A stretch of DNA of 64,000 nt. Origin: an uncultured Chthonomonas sp. (lineage in GTDB: Bacteria > Armatimonadota > Chthonomonadetes > Chthonomonadales > CAJBBX01). The translations under genes were made by a program, and so were the position numbers. The notes under the pieces were generated by a model that had not been told where the DNA came from, made no database searches, and saw only the letters and a program-made list of their open reading frames with translations. The DNA lies in assembly GCA_903951425.1 (NCBI GenBank), contig CAJBBX010000110.1:1-64000 (forward strand), in the 5' to 3' direction. Each line of letters begins with the position of its first letter. Position 1 is the stretch's first letter. Of this stretch, positions 1 through 9,015 are shown piece after piece.

Positions 1-68
1 GATGGGGGTTGCCGTAGAGGCAGGACACACTATGACCTCTCACCAAACGACCAAAACCCCCACCCCAG

Positions 69-101
69 CCCTCCCCCTCCCGCTTCGCGGCAAGGGGAGG
101 G
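69..101. repeat. GC-rich hairpin, REP-like or terminator
   Basis: The arms CCCTCCCC (69-76) and GGGGAGGG (94-101) are perfectly complementary. Inside them CCGC (80-83) pairs with GCGG (87-90) around a TTC loop, leaving a small internal bulge. There is no T-run, so it is either a factor-independent terminator of unusual form or a dispersed intergenic palindrome. No second copy was noticed in this window. Confidence 0.5.
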
Positions 102-205
102 AGCAGGGCCGCGCCCCCCACCGAGCCCGCTGTCGGTGGCTGTTCGCGACGACAGGCAAGGGCGGCTCCCACCGGTAAGCCGGCGCCTCAGGCCGTCGGT
201 CGAGT

Positions 206-231
206 GCCTGTCCGTCGCCCGGCGGACAGGC
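206..231. repeat. 9-bp inverted repeat
   Basis: GCCTGTCCG (206-214) is the exact reverse complement of CGGACAGGC (223-231), with an 8-nt spacer. It lies about 100 bp upstream of the putative -10 element of the GH89 gene. It could be a regulator-binding palindrome or the terminator of a gene to the left; the sequence does not decide. Confidence 0.4.
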
Positions 232-330
232 GTATCGAGACCCACGGCCGCACGCCCTGCCGCAGCCGCCTTTGGCGCCTCGGGCCTCCGCGCCCGGGTC
301 TGGGAGGGCCGCGCCGTCGTCGTCGTCGCG

Positions 331-361
331 TACAATAGGGCGTCCTGACCGGACCTGGAGG
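331..361 (+). promoter_or_regulatory. Possible -10 box and Shine-Dalgarno of the GH89 gene
   Basis: TACAAT at 331-336 resembles a sigma-70 -10 hexamer, but I see no good -35 at the expected distance. GGAGG at 357-361 lies 8 nt before the ATG at 370 and supports that start. Confidence 0.35.
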
Positions 362-369
362 CGCCCGCC

Positions 370-2964
370 ATGGCTCGTATTGCTGCACTTCTCCTTTGTG
401 TCGCATGGGTCGGCGCGTTGCCCGCCCTGGGGGCCGAGGCGCGTTCGCCCGAGGCCGCCGTGCGCGGCCTGCTGCAGCGGCTTGTGCCCGCCCAGGCGGA
501 CCGGTTTGCGCTGGAGGCCATCCCGGCGGAGCGGGGGCGCGATGTGTGGGAGGTCCAGGCCTCCGGCGGGCGGGTGACGCTGCGTGGCTCTACGGGCGTG
601 GCCATGGCCTCCGGGCTCAACTGGTACTTGGAGAACCGGTGCCGATGCGATGTCTCCTGGTGCGGCGTGAACCTGCGCCTGCCGCGTCGGCTGCCCGATG
701 TGCGCCCCGCCGTGCGCCGCTCGACCCGCTACCGGGCGCGGTATATGCTCAACTACTGCGCGTTCAGCTACTCGCTGGCCTGGTGGGACTTCGCGCAGTG
801 GGAGCGGCTCATCGACTGGATGGCGCTGCACGGCATCAACATGCCGTTGGCCGTCACCGGTCAGGAGGCCGTCTGGGAGGCGCTGGGAAGCCGCCTCGGG
901 CTGACGCGGGCCGAGATGGATCGCTTCCTGGTGGGCCCCGCCTACCTGCCCTTCGGCTGGATGGGCTGCATCGACGGCTGGGGCGGCCCGCTCCCCGCTG
1001 GATGGGTGGCGAGCCACGCCGAGCTTCAGCGGCGCATCCTGGAGCGGCAGCGCTCGTTCGGCATGACCCCGGTGCTGCAGGGCTTCACGGGTCACGTGCC
1101 CGACGCCCTGTCCCGCGTGATGCCGGGCGCCAAGCTGCAGCGGTTGCCGAGCTGGGCCGGCTTCCCGGGCACCACCTTCATTGATCCCACCGACCCAGCC
1201 TTCCGCCGCGTGGGCAAGGCCTTCGTGGAGGAGCAGACGCGCCTCTTCGGCACCGACCACCTCTACGCCGCCGATACCTTCATCGAGATGTCGCCGCCCA
1301 GTTCCGACCCCGCCTTCCTCGCCGAGATGGGCAGGGCCGTCCACGGCGCCATGGCCGACGCCGACCCAGCCGCCGTCTGGGTGATGCAGGGCTGGCTGTT
1401 CGTGAACAATCCCGGCTTCTGGCAGCCCGCCCAGGCTCGGGCGCTTCTCACCTCGGTGCCGAACGACCGGATGCTGGTGCTGGACCTCTTCTGCGAGACC
1501 GAGCCCGCGTGGAAGAAGACGCAGGCCTTCTACGGCAAGCCGTGGGCCTTCTGCACGATCCAGACCTTCGGCGATACCGTGAGCCTCCACGGCGGCCTCC
1601 GGCAGATCGCGGCGAACCTGCGCGAGGCGCTGGCCGTAGGCGCAGCGGGCGACCTACAGGGCATCGGGCACATCATGGAGGGGCTGGGCTGCAACCCCGT
1701 GGTCCACAGCTTCGTGACGGACATGGTCTGGCGCGACGACGTGCCGGAGGTCGACGCCTGGCTGCACGACTACGTGATCCGCCGCTACGGTCGCGACGAT
1801 CCCTCCGCGCAGAGGGCCTGGCAGGGACTGCTTCGGACGGCCTACGCCGCCTCCGGCCCTGCGGGCACGCTGCTCGCCGAGCGGCCGGGGCTGGGCCGAG
1901 GCCAGGCCGCCCTGAGCAGTGACCTGTACGAGGCCGGCCGCAACCTGCTGCAGGCGTCGCCCCGGCTGGCAGCCGTCGACACGTACCGGTTCGACCTGGT
2001 GAACGTCACCCGGCAGATCGTGGCGGCGTCGGCGTTGGAGCCCTACTCCGAGATGGTGGCCGCCTATGGCGCCGGCGACCGCGCCGCCCTGGCCCGAGCC
2101 GCTGCCCGGTTGGATGGGATCGCCCTGGACCTCGACGAACTGCTCGGCACGCGCCGCGAGCTGTTGCTCGGCCGATGGCTGGCCGACGCCCGGCGATGGG
2201 GCGCCTCCGACGCCGACCGGCGCCTGCTGGATTGGAACGCCCGCACGCAGATCACGCTCTGGGGGCCGCCGGACAGCATGCTCCACGGCTACGCCCAGAA
2301 GCAGTGGTCGGGCATGATGGATGGTTTCTGCGCGGCCCGCTGGCGGCGGTTCGCCGAGGCGCTGGACGCGGCGCTGGCGGCGGGCAAGCCCTTCGACGCC
2401 GCAGCCTTCGAGGCCGACATCCGCCGTTGGGAGTACCGTTGGACGCACGGCGCTGAGGCCTACCCCGCGGAGCCGGCCGGAGACCCGGTGGCCATTGCCG
2501 CACGGCTCCTGGCGACCTACCGGTGGCGGCAACCAGCCCGCGACGCCGTGAGCCTCACCACGGGCAAGCCCGCGACCTGCTCGCACTCCCTGGCTCCGTT
2601 CCCCGCATCGGCCGCCAACGACGGCGTCACCGGCAATGCCGACAGCTACTGGGCCACAGACATCAACGTCAGCCCCGAGGCCTGGTGGCAGGTGGACCTG
2701 CTTCGGCCGTCCAGCGTGGGGCGGGTGGTGGTGGTCAACTACTACGGCGACGCGCGCACCTACGGCTTCACCGTGGAGGGATCGTTGGACGGCCGTACCT
2801 GGCGCATGCTGGCCGATCGCCGCGATAGCACGCTCCAGTCCACGAGGCAGGGCATCACCTGCACGTTCGCCCCGGTTCGCACGCGCTACCTGCGCGTCAA
2901 CGTCACAAGTTGCTCCGCGAACAGCGGCCGCCACCTGGTGGAGGTGATGGCCTTCGCGAAGTAG
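370..2964 (+). CDS. Alpha-N-acetylglucosaminidase (GH89) with C-terminal F5/8-type carbohydrate-binding domain
   Basis: Predicted secreted exo-glycosidase removing terminal alpha-linked N-acetylglucosamine, the activity of human NAGLU on heparan-type chains. The 864-residue protein has a short Sec-type leader (about residues 1-21), an N-terminal small domain, then the GH89 barrel with typical blocks such as LNYCAFSYSLAWWDFAQWER and HGINMPLA. The two glutamates aligning with the catalytic pair of NAGLU are E306 (TFIEMSPPS) and E437 (IMEGLG). About residues 728-864 form an F5/8 type C (CBM32-like) domain ending in the usual VEVMAF strand. An ATG with GGAGG 8 nt upstream supports the start. The nearest genes are a toxin-antitoxin remnant and, on the other strand, further glycan enzymes. 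Family assignment is firm; the natural substrate is inferred. Confidence 0.93.
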   Translation: MARIAALLLCVAWVGALPALGAEARSPEAAVRGLLQRLVPAQADRFALEAIPAERGRDVWEVQASGGRVTLRGSTGVAMASGLNWYLENRCRCDVSWCGVNLRLPRRLPDVRPAVRRSTRYRARYMLNYCAFSYSLAWWDFAQWERLIDWMALHGINMPLAVTGQEAVWEALGSRLGLTRAEMDRFLVGPAYLPFGWMGCIDGWGGPLPAGWVASHAELQRRILERQRSFGMTPVLQGFTGHVPDALSRVMPGAKLQRLPSWAGFPGTTFIDPTDPAFRRVGKAFVEEQTRLFGTDHLYAADTFIEMSPPSSDPAFLAEMGRAVHGAMADADPAAVWVMQGWLFVNNPGFWQPAQARALLTSVPNDRMLVLDLFCETEPAWKKTQAFYGKPWAFCTIQTFGDTVSLHGGLRQIAANLREALAVGAAGDLQGIGHIMEGLGCNPVVHSFVTDMVWRDDVPEVDAWLHDYVIRRYGRDDPSAQRAWQGLLRTAYAASGPAGTLLAERPGLGRGQAALSSDLYEAGRNLLQASPRLAAVDTYRFDLVNVTRQIVAASALEPYSEMVAAYGAGDRAALARAAARLDGIALDLDELLGTRRELLLGRWLADARRWGASDADRRLLDWNARTQITLWGPPDSMLHGYAQKQWSGMMDGFCAARWRRFAEALDAALAAGKPFDAAAFEADIRRWEYRWTHGAEAYPAEPAGDPVAIAARLLATYRWRQPARDAVSLTTGKPATCSHSLAPFPASAANDGVTGNADSYWATDINVSPEAWWQVDLLRPSSVGRVVVVNYYGDARTYGFTVEGSLDGRTWRMLADRRDSTLQSTRQGITCTFAPVRTRYLRVNVTSCSANSGRHLVEVMAFAK

Positions 2965-3064
2965 GCGCGGGGTGTAGGTCCGCCAGGGCCGGGGTATAAG
3001 GAAACACAGGCATGCCGAGCGGAGGTCACCGCCGCCTATGGCGCCATGCTGCTTGGAGATCGAG

Positions 3065-3262
3065 ATGAGTGTGAAGGAACTGGAGACCGCGATAGCCGAC
3101 CTGAGCCGCGAGGAGCAGGACGAACTGGCAGAGTGGCACGATAGGCATCTCGAGGCGCAGTGGGATCAGCAGATTGCGCGGGACGGCGCGGCGGGTCGCC
3201 TCAACGGCCTTCTGGCGGAGGCCCGAGCCGACATCGGCGCCGGTCGGCGGAAGACGCTGTAG
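3065..3262 (+). CDS. Small addiction-module antitoxin-like protein
   Basis: A 65-residue acidic helical protein beginning MSVKELETAIADLS and rich in Glu, Asp and Arg, with the look of short antitoxins that accompany RelE/ParE-like toxins. An upstream in-frame ATG at 3038 exists, but the ATG at 3065 has TTGGAG six bases before it and is preferred. A TATAAG at 2995-3000 could be the -10 of its promoter. The next frame on the same strand, 9 nt downstream, is a RelE-like toxin broken by a stop codon, so the antitoxin survives without a functional partner. The role is inferred from size, charge and partnership; I do not recognise a specific named family. Confidence 0.6.
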   Translation: MSVKELETAIADLSREEQDELAEWHDRHLEAQWDQQIARDGAAGRLNGLLAEARADIGAGRRKTL

Positions 3263-3271
3263 GCGCGGTCT

Positions 3272-3532
3272 ATGCCACACCATGCCTCGTCGGGCTTCTG
3301 GGCGCGGTAGGACGCCCTTCCTGTTGACCTGCGCCGGGCCGCCGACAGGGCGTCTGTGCTGCTCAAGCGGGATCCCAACCATCCCTCGTTGCACCTGAAG
3401 CGCATCGGCCCATTCTGGTCCGCAAGGGTGACCCAAGTCGTGCGCGTCCTCGGCGTTGAGGCCGAGGACGGCATCACGTGGGTCTGGATCGGCTCACACC
3501 GCGACTACGAGCGCCTGATCGACCGCAGGTAG
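3272..3532 (+). pseudogene. RelE/ParE-like toxin remnant with an in-frame amber codon
   Basis: Read from the ATG at 3272 the frame gives MPHHASSGFWAR, then TAG (3308-3310), then DALPVDLRRAADRAS and on to DPNHPSLHLKRIG, ITWVWIGSHRDYERL and a normal TAG at 3530-3532. The part after the stop matches the RelE-like toxin pattern seen in many genomes (H-P-S-L-x-x-K, W-S-x-R-V, W-x-W-I-G-x-H-x-x-Y). In that family a tyrosine usually sits at the stop position, so a TAC/TAT to TAG change is the simplest explanation. No good alternative start follows the stop. It is 9 nt behind the intact antitoxin. A sequencing error remains possible. Confidence 0.7.
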
Positions 3533-3577
3533 CTCGCGGCAGGTTCCGCGCCGGGATCGGCCGCCGACCTCGGTGAC

Positions 3578-6238
3578 CTAATGGTGCTCCAGGTGGTCCG
3601 TGCCTGCTGTGTGGTCGTGGTAGACGCCGGCCCGGTGGAGTTTGTTGTGCATCTCGCGGTGGGCCTGCGTAAGGAGCAATCGCATGCGGCGCGTGGCGGC
3701 GGCCTCGGCGCGGGTGCCCACGGTGTCGAGGTAGGCCATGGCGCCTTCGATCTGCTCCACGATGGTCAGCGCGTCCGGCGCGGAGAAGGCGGGCTTGCCG
3801 GAGACCTCGGCCATGACGGGCGAGGTGTGGGCGGCGATCATCTCCGGTTTGTCGGGGTAGCGGCCGCGCACCAGCAGCGCCAGCCAGGAGCTGCCCTCCA
3901 CCTTGACGCTCCAGCTACCGCGGCCCTCCGTGGCGCCCACGGCGCGCATCTCGTGCACCTCGCCGTTCACCACCAGATCCACGCGGGTCATGGGCGTGGT
4001 GACGCTGGCCACCTGCCAGTCGATCTCCAGCGTGCCGCCGCCCCGCCCGAGCTTGAGCCGCGAGCCGGCCGGCTTGCCTTCGACGCTGAACTCCACCAGC
4101 GGACCGTACGTGGCGAAGGTGTTGCCCGACCGCACCGCGTCTTTCCATGCCTCGTAGTCGAACGGCCGGCCGGCCGGGACCTTGGCGTAGGTCCGGATGG
4201 CCCCCACGGGAGTGTTGGCGCTCATCTTGTCGGTGCCGGCCACGCAGGCCACGAAGATGCCGCAACTGAGGTACCGGTACCAGTCACAGAGCGAGTAGGG
4301 GTCGATGCCCGAGTAGAGATTGCCCCAGGAGGTCATCTCCAGCCCATCTACCAGGCCCTGCACAATGGCCGCCGCGTTCTCGGCGCGGGGGTTGGGGAAG
4401 TGCGGCACGACGACGATCCCGCCCTGCGACCGGCACTGGCGGGCCCATTCGCTCAGAAGGGTGTCGATGGGATCGCCCAGGGCCGACTCGTCCGGCCCGC
4501 CCACAGTCATGGGCGCGATGACGGAGCCGTTGTAGCCCAGCAGCGAGATGTGGCCCATGACATGCTGCCGGTTCTCGGTGCCCACGCGCACGAGCCACTC
4601 GCCGTCGTGTCCGGTCTCGCGGGAGCCGTAGGTCGTGCGGCCGTCGAAGTCGCCGGCGTTCGTCATCAACTCGCCCCACTGGCTGGCCAGCAGGTTCACC
4701 ACGTTGACGCCCTCGGCCGATCCCTCCAGGTGCGCGCTGGTGGGCGAGAGGAAGTGGACGTGCGTGTCGGCGGTGACCCAGCCCCGTGCGCGCCAGTCGA
4801 GCGCCCGCTCGATCTCGACCTCGACGACCTTGGTGGCGCGGGTGACGCGGATTACATTGCGCACCGGCGCGATCTCGAAGCCCTTGCTCACCTCCAGGTA
4901 GACGGGGCCCAGCGGCAGGTCGGCCACGGTCTCGCCGGTGATGTAGGTGCAGCGGTGCTGTCCCGCGTGGACGAAGTCGACGGACCAGTCCTCATACCAG
5001 TGGTCATTGGGGATGCGGGCCCGGTCCAGCGGCTGCAGCTGCTCGCCGGCGGCGCCGTGGAGGTGGAGCTTCACCGGCACGGGCTTGCGGCTGCCCTTCT
5101 CCACGACGCGGATCGCCACGCGCCGGGTGGCCGGCGCCACGGCGGAGAGCGGGCCGGTCGCATCGGGCGTCACATCGGCCGCCGGCACCGACACGCCGCC
5201 CGGCAGCACGAAGCGCGCCTCGGGGTGGCCCGTGTACTCCACCAGCAGCTCGTTCCCGCTCAGCGCGGGCAGGCGGTTGTTGTAGGTGTCCGGCCATGCC
5301 GAGTTGGGGTAGAGGCGGCGACGCTCCAGCGAGATGACCTGGCCAAGGTCCATCTTAACGTGCTCGGACTGGCCCACCCCGTCGAGATCCGGGTGGAAGC
5401 CCTGCCCGTCCGGCAGGCGCAGGATGGCCTTGCGGCGCGTCTCCCATCGCATCGGGTAAGTGGAGACGCGGCCGGCGGTGACGGCGCAGCAGATGAGCGC
5501 GCCCGACCGGTGCTCCAGCCGCACGCCGGCCAGCGGTTTCTCCGGGTGCGGGTTCTCCCAGGCCCAGAGCCAGTTGGTCCAGCGCGCGAGGTCGGGCTGC
5601 GCGGCGCGGGTCTCGCCGGGCCCCCACGAGAGGCCCTGCCTGGGCTGCTCCGTGATGGTACGGAAGGGGAAGGGCCGCTGGTGCGCCAGCGCCTGGAAGC
5701 AGCAGTCGCCCCACTGCCGGCTCATCATGCCCACCTGGTGGCGCCTGCGGATGGCCGTTCGCTCCTCGGAGCCGTCGGCGTAGAGCATCACGTAGTCGGC
5801 CACGCGCTCGTTGAGCAGACCCGAGCCGCGGAAGCCAACCAGGATGCCGCGGGCGTCGGGCTTCTGGAAGGCGACGTCGCAGGTATGCATGAAGACAAGC
5901 CACGGCGCCGTTGTGGGCGACCACTTCAGCGTCTGCGAGCCCGCCTGGAGCAGGACCACGCGGTCCACGGCGAAGGGGATGCCCCAGCAGACGCAGTCGC
6001 CGTCCGGAGCGTGGGCCGCAGCGTCGCGCGCGGTCTGCGAGAGCGGCTGCGAGGCCAGCTCAGGCACCCCGAGCGAACCCGGCAGGGCGATGGGCGAGAA
6101 GAGCGGCGAGGCAGGCCCGTCGGTCGGACCCACCTTCGCCGGTGACGCTGCATTGGCCATGGCGGCACCCCCTGGTCGAGACAGAGCGGCTCCTGCCGAA
6201 CCTCCCAGCAGGCCGCGTCGCGTGATCGTGGAAGGCAT
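3578..6238 (-). CDS. CehA/McbA-type PHP-domain metallohydrolase, Tat-exported
   Basis: An 886-residue predicted exported metal-dependent hydrolase. The N-terminus (MPSTITRRGLLGGSAGAA) is a twin-arginine leader, so the ATG at 6238, preceded by GAGGGGCG, is chosen over an upstream GTG at 6280. The middle carries beta-sandwich segments, and the PHP region begins near residue 485 with the metal-binding pair H493-x-H495 in ADTHVHFLSP. Later hallmarks are VVPHFPNPRAENAA, an aspartate in AGTDKMSAN, and the ATYGPLVEF stretch found in CehA/McbA relatives. McbA/CehA proteins hydrolyse carbamate esters, but most genomic homologues have no known substrate. It follows the DUF5696-type gene (stop at 6281) and is likely co-transcribed. 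A paralogue lies at 13165-15402. Confidence 0.8.
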   Translation of the reverse strand: MPSTITRRGLLGGSAGAALSRPGGAAMANAASPAKVGPTDGPASPLFSPIALPGSLGVPELASQPLSQTARDAAAHAPDGDCVCWGIPFAVDRVVLLQAGSQTLKWSPTTAPWLVFMHTCDVAFQKPDARGILVGFRGSGLLNERVADYVMLYADGSEERTAIRRRHQVGMMSRQWGDCCFQALAHQRPFPFRTITEQPRQGLSWGPGETRAAQPDLARWTNWLWAWENPHPEKPLAGVRLEHRSGALICCAVTAGRVSTYPMRWETRRKAILRLPDGQGFHPDLDGVGQSEHVKMDLGQVISLERRRLYPNSAWPDTYNNRLPALSGNELLVEYTGHPEARFVLPGGVSVPAADVTPDATGPLSAVAPATRRVAIRVVEKGSRKPVPVKLHLHGAAGEQLQPLDRARIPNDHWYEDWSVDFVHAGQHRCTYITGETVADLPLGPVYLEVSKGFEIAPVRNVIRVTRATKVVEVEIERALDWRARGWVTADTHVHFLSPTSAHLEGSAEGVNVVNLLASQWGELMTNAGDFDGRTTYGSRETGHDGEWLVRVGTENRQHVMGHISLLGYNGSVIAPMTVGGPDESALGDPIDTLLSEWARQCRSQGGIVVVPHFPNPRAENAAAIVQGLVDGLEMTSWGNLYSGIDPYSLCDWYRYLSCGIFVACVAGTDKMSANTPVGAIRTYAKVPAGRPFDYEAWKDAVRSGNTFATYGPLVEFSVEGKPAGSRLKLGRGGGTLEIDWQVASVTTPMTRVDLVVNGEVHEMRAVGATEGRGSWSVKVEGSSWLALLVRGRYPDKPEMIAAHTSPVMAEVSGKPAFSAPDALTIVEQIEGAMAYLDTVGTRAEAAATRRMRLLLTQAHREMHNKLHRAGVYHDHTAGTDHLEHH

Positions 6239-6280
6239 TGCGCCCCTCGCTTCGGGCTCGGCCACGCCGGCCGTCCGCAC

Positions 6281-8890
6281 CTAGTTTCGGCGTCCGGCAG
6301 GCGTTCCCTCCTGCACCGGAGCGGCGATTTGCAGCGCCATGGGCTCCGAGGCGGGCAGCCGTAGCCGCACCACGCCTCCGGCCGCCCGGCCGGCGACCGG
6401 CGCCACCGCTCCTGTGAGCAGATTGGTGGCTTGCAGCGACTTGCCCGCGAGGTCGACCGGGAGGGCCAGCTCCACGTCCCGCTCCGTCGGCGAGAAGGCC
6501 ACCAGCATCCGGGGCCGGCGGAGCATGACCAGGTCGTCCTCCACCACGGTGACGCTGTCGACGACCACGCGCCAGGCTCCCGTCCGCTCGTCGGCCTCGA
6601 CATAGCTGGCGTCGTCGTAGGTCACCCGGCAGACGTCGCCCTTGCGGGACCATCGCTGCATCCGTCGCTCGCGCAGCAGCGTCCAAGGCAGGTTGACGAG
6701 ATAGATGGCCCGCGCAATCTCGTGTGGGTCGGTCTCTTTGGTCCAATCGCAAGAGAAGCCCGCGCCCCAGAGCGCCGAGTCCTGCGGGTAGTGGTCGGTC
6801 TGGGCGCCGTTGCCGTAGGTGGTGGGCCCGCCGTGGTAGATGAAGGGCACGAAGGGGATGCACTCCTCGCCGCCGATGATCGTGTCACGCTTGTGCCAGA
6901 GGTGCCACGAGTGGCCGATGACGCCCGCGAACGGCGCGGTGAAGCCCTCCGACGTGAGGTCGAGGCCCAGGCGGTTGAACTCGCGTACGACGCTCACCTT
7001 GCCGGCCAGCGCGTCGTGGGTGTTCTCCGGCGCCTCGCGGTTGTAGTCGCGCCTGATCGGAACCGCCGAGAGCACGTCGATGTGGTAGCTCTCGCGGAGG
7101 CCCAGGCGTTCCACCGTGGCGCGGACCCGCTCCAGCCCTGCCTTCCGGGCGTACTTGCCGCACGCGAGGACGTAGGACTGGCCCCCTGCCCAGACGCCGC
7201 CCTTCTGCGGTTCGCCCTGCTCGTCTCGGGCAATGACGGCCTCGTCGTATGCCGGGCTGTTGAGGTAGGCGTCGTCGAAGTTGTCATGCACGCTGAGCGT
7301 GGCGTTGAGCTTCGCCGCCTCGGCAACGCATCGTCGGAACTCGTCCAGCCCGCCCAGCCTCGCGTTGACTTTGTCGGTTGCGGGGTAGCCGGTGTCGTGT
7401 CCCTCGTACTGCCAGCCGACCAGGTAGGCCACCTGTTTCTGCCATGGCGCCAACCGGCGGACCGTGCGCACTACGTCCAGCGCCTGCGCGAAGGTGGTGT
7501 AGCTGGTCGAGCCGGGCGCGTCGCAGAAGATCTTGTAGAGCATGGCGTCGCGGTAGATCGCCTTGGGTCGCCCCGTCAGGCCCTTGCGCAGCGCCACGGC
7601 GGCGTCGACCCATGTGGCGCGTCCGTCGCCGTCGCCGTCAGCCACGAGGCGGACGCTCAGCGAGGGCTTCTCCTCGAGCCGCACGCGGGCCGCGCGTGGT
7701 CCCGCCTGGGCGCGATAGGCCAGGAGCGGCTCCACGTAGCCTACCAGCCGACCCGGCTCACCGGCGACCACGGCGCGCAGTTCGCTGTCCCAGCACCGCG
7801 TCTCCACCACGGCGGCGGCGGAGCCCGTGCCCGCGGCGGCGCAGAGGGCCATGTTGAACCAGTCCATACGAATCCGGGCCTGCCCGGGCGAGGCGCCTGC
7901 AAGCCGGATGAGCCTGCCCGACTGCGTGGGGATCGCCAGCCAGCCGTCGCCGCCCACGCCCAACAGAGGCGGCAACGCCACATCGAGAAGCTCATAGCCC
8001 GGCATCTCGGCCACGTTCTCGACGGTGACCGTGAGCCGGGAGGCCGTGGCGCGGATCACCACGTCGAGCTTCACCGCCGCCTCGCTTCCGCATCTGACGT
8101 CTGCCGAGTAGCGCACGGCCGTGGGGCTCGTCCGTATCTTCCACGCGCCGTCAGGGATCACGACGGAGATGGCGGCGCCGTCCGTGGCTCGCCGGATTCG
8201 GACCCGAGCGGGGAACCTCGGACCCGAGTTCCGCAGCGTGGCGCCGCCCGCCGTGCAGCTGATGATTCGAGGTCCCGAGGCGGATAGGGCGGCCCGGCTT
8301 GTCCCCGCGCCGATCGGTAACGCCAGCCCGCCCTCGGGCGCGGAGAGGAGCTCCCACGCGGAGCGCGTGGCGGCGGGCCGGCTGATCGTCCATCGCACCG
8401 GGTGGTCGGTCTCGATCGATGTGCCGGGCAGCACTGTGATACGTCCGAGCCGCGTGCGGCCCTCGCCGTCGAGCGCCTCAGAGAGCGGGCATCGTGCGCC
8501 GGTGGCCTTGTCGTAGAGGCCTGCGAAGAGGTCGTAGGGGCCGGGCGGCAGCGTGGGCGGGATGGTGAGGTCGTGCGGCGGCTCGGCGATGCGGCTACCG
8601 CCGGGCCAGGCGTAGGTGGGTAGCGCCGGGCTGAAGTCGCCGCCGTGCTGCCACGCGCCGGCGATGGGCTCGGCGGGCGTCAGGTGGACGTAGACCGTCA
8701 TCTCGGAGCTCGACGGCGCTGAGCCGGCGTTTTCGAACTCGTAGAGGCACCGGACGGCGCCACCGGCCCGTGCGCGGTCGCTGGAGAGCGAGACCGACGC
8801 CAGCCTGGGAGTGAAGCCGCCCTGCCCTGCCCAACCTGGAGCCGCCGCCGCAACCGCCACCACGCCCAGCAGCGCCTTAGCCATGGCCAT
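6281..8890 (-). CDS. Secreted glycosidase-like protein of the DUF5696 type
   Basis: An 869-residue protein with a Sec-type signal (MAMAKALLGVVAVAAAAPGW). After an N-terminal beta-sandwich resembling an interaction domain (FENAGSAPSS, GPYDLFAGLYD), the second half looks like a TIM-barrel glycosidase: YKIFCDAPGSTSYTTFAQAL, VAYLVGWQYEGHDTGYP, LSVHDNFDDAYLN, YHIDVLSAVPIRRDYNRE and FTAPFAGVIGHSWHLWHKRD. These resemble DUF5696/GH101-like sequences. D and E residues in the barrel strands could be catalytic, but I cannot identify the pair with certainty. The start at 8890 is set by AAGGGGGAA in the correct position; the frame is open further upstream but lacks a signal there. It is divergent from the propeller glycosidase and upstream of the PHP hydrolase. 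The substrate is unknown. Confidence 0.6.
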   Translation of the reverse strand: MAMAKALLGVVAVAAAAPGWAGQGGFTPRLASVSLSSDRARAGGAVRCLYEFENAGSAPSSSEMTVYVHLTPAEPIAGAWQHGGDFSPALPTYAWPGGSRIAEPPHDLTIPPTLPPGPYDLFAGLYDKATGARCPLSEALDGEGRTRLGRITVLPGTSIETDHPVRWTISRPAATRSAWELLSAPEGGLALPIGAGTSRAALSASGPRIISCTAGGATLRNSGPRFPARVRIRRATDGAAISVVIPDGAWKIRTSPTAVRYSADVRCGSEAAVKLDVVIRATASRLTVTVENVAEMPGYELLDVALPPLLGVGGDGWLAIPTQSGRLIRLAGASPGQARIRMDWFNMALCAAAGTGSAAAVVETRCWDSELRAVVAGEPGRLVGYVEPLLAYRAQAGPRAARVRLEEKPSLSVRLVADGDGDGRATWVDAAVALRKGLTGRPKAIYRDAMLYKIFCDAPGSTSYTTFAQALDVVRTVRRLAPWQKQVAYLVGWQYEGHDTGYPATDKVNARLGGLDEFRRCVAEAAKLNATLSVHDNFDDAYLNSPAYDEAVIARDEQGEPQKGGVWAGGQSYVLACGKYARKAGLERVRATVERLGLRESYHIDVLSAVPIRRDYNREAPENTHDALAGKVSVVREFNRLGLDLTSEGFTAPFAGVIGHSWHLWHKRDTIIGGEECIPFVPFIYHGGPTTYGNGAQTDHYPQDSALWGAGFSCDWTKETDPHEIARAIYLVNLPWTLLRERRMQRWSRKGDVCRVTYDDASYVEADERTGAWRVVVDSVTVVEDDLVMLRRPRMLVAFSPTERDVELALPVDLAGKSLQATNLLTGAVAPVAGRAAGGVVRLRLPASEPMALQIAAPVQEGTPAGRRN

Positions 8891-9015
8891 CAGTTCCCCC
8901 TTGCGGCGACCGTTCCGCCGCCATGCCCGCCAGCCGATCCGTCGCCAAGCGGTACCATGGACTGCCATGGCCCGGCCGATGCGCTTGCCGGCCCCATGTG
9001 CAGGGGAGGTGGCAT

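Larger units (their letters stand above)
1..369. other. Left-edge intergenic region, no gene recognised
   Basis: No credible protein is visible here on either strand; the open frames that cross it are antisense to the GH89 gene and have no recognisable domain. It contains two inverted repeats (69-101 and 206-231), a short CGT repeat near 316-328, and the presumed promoter and ribosome-binding site of the gene that starts at 370. The neighbour to the left lies outside the window. Confidence 0.6.

Noticed and set aside
3272-3532. Stop-codon recoding to explain the toxin frames
   Set aside because: The three interrupted codons involve TAG, TGA and TAA, all of which also end normal genes in the window, so recoding cannot explain them.
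3581-6145. An 854-codon open frame on the + strand opposite the PHP hydrolase (and similar long frames at 11607-13067, 27692-29296, 32457-34268, 55685-57511)
   Set aside because: They are exactly antisense to well-supported genes, lack domains and consist of His/Val/Arg-rich strings expected from the complement of high-GC codons.
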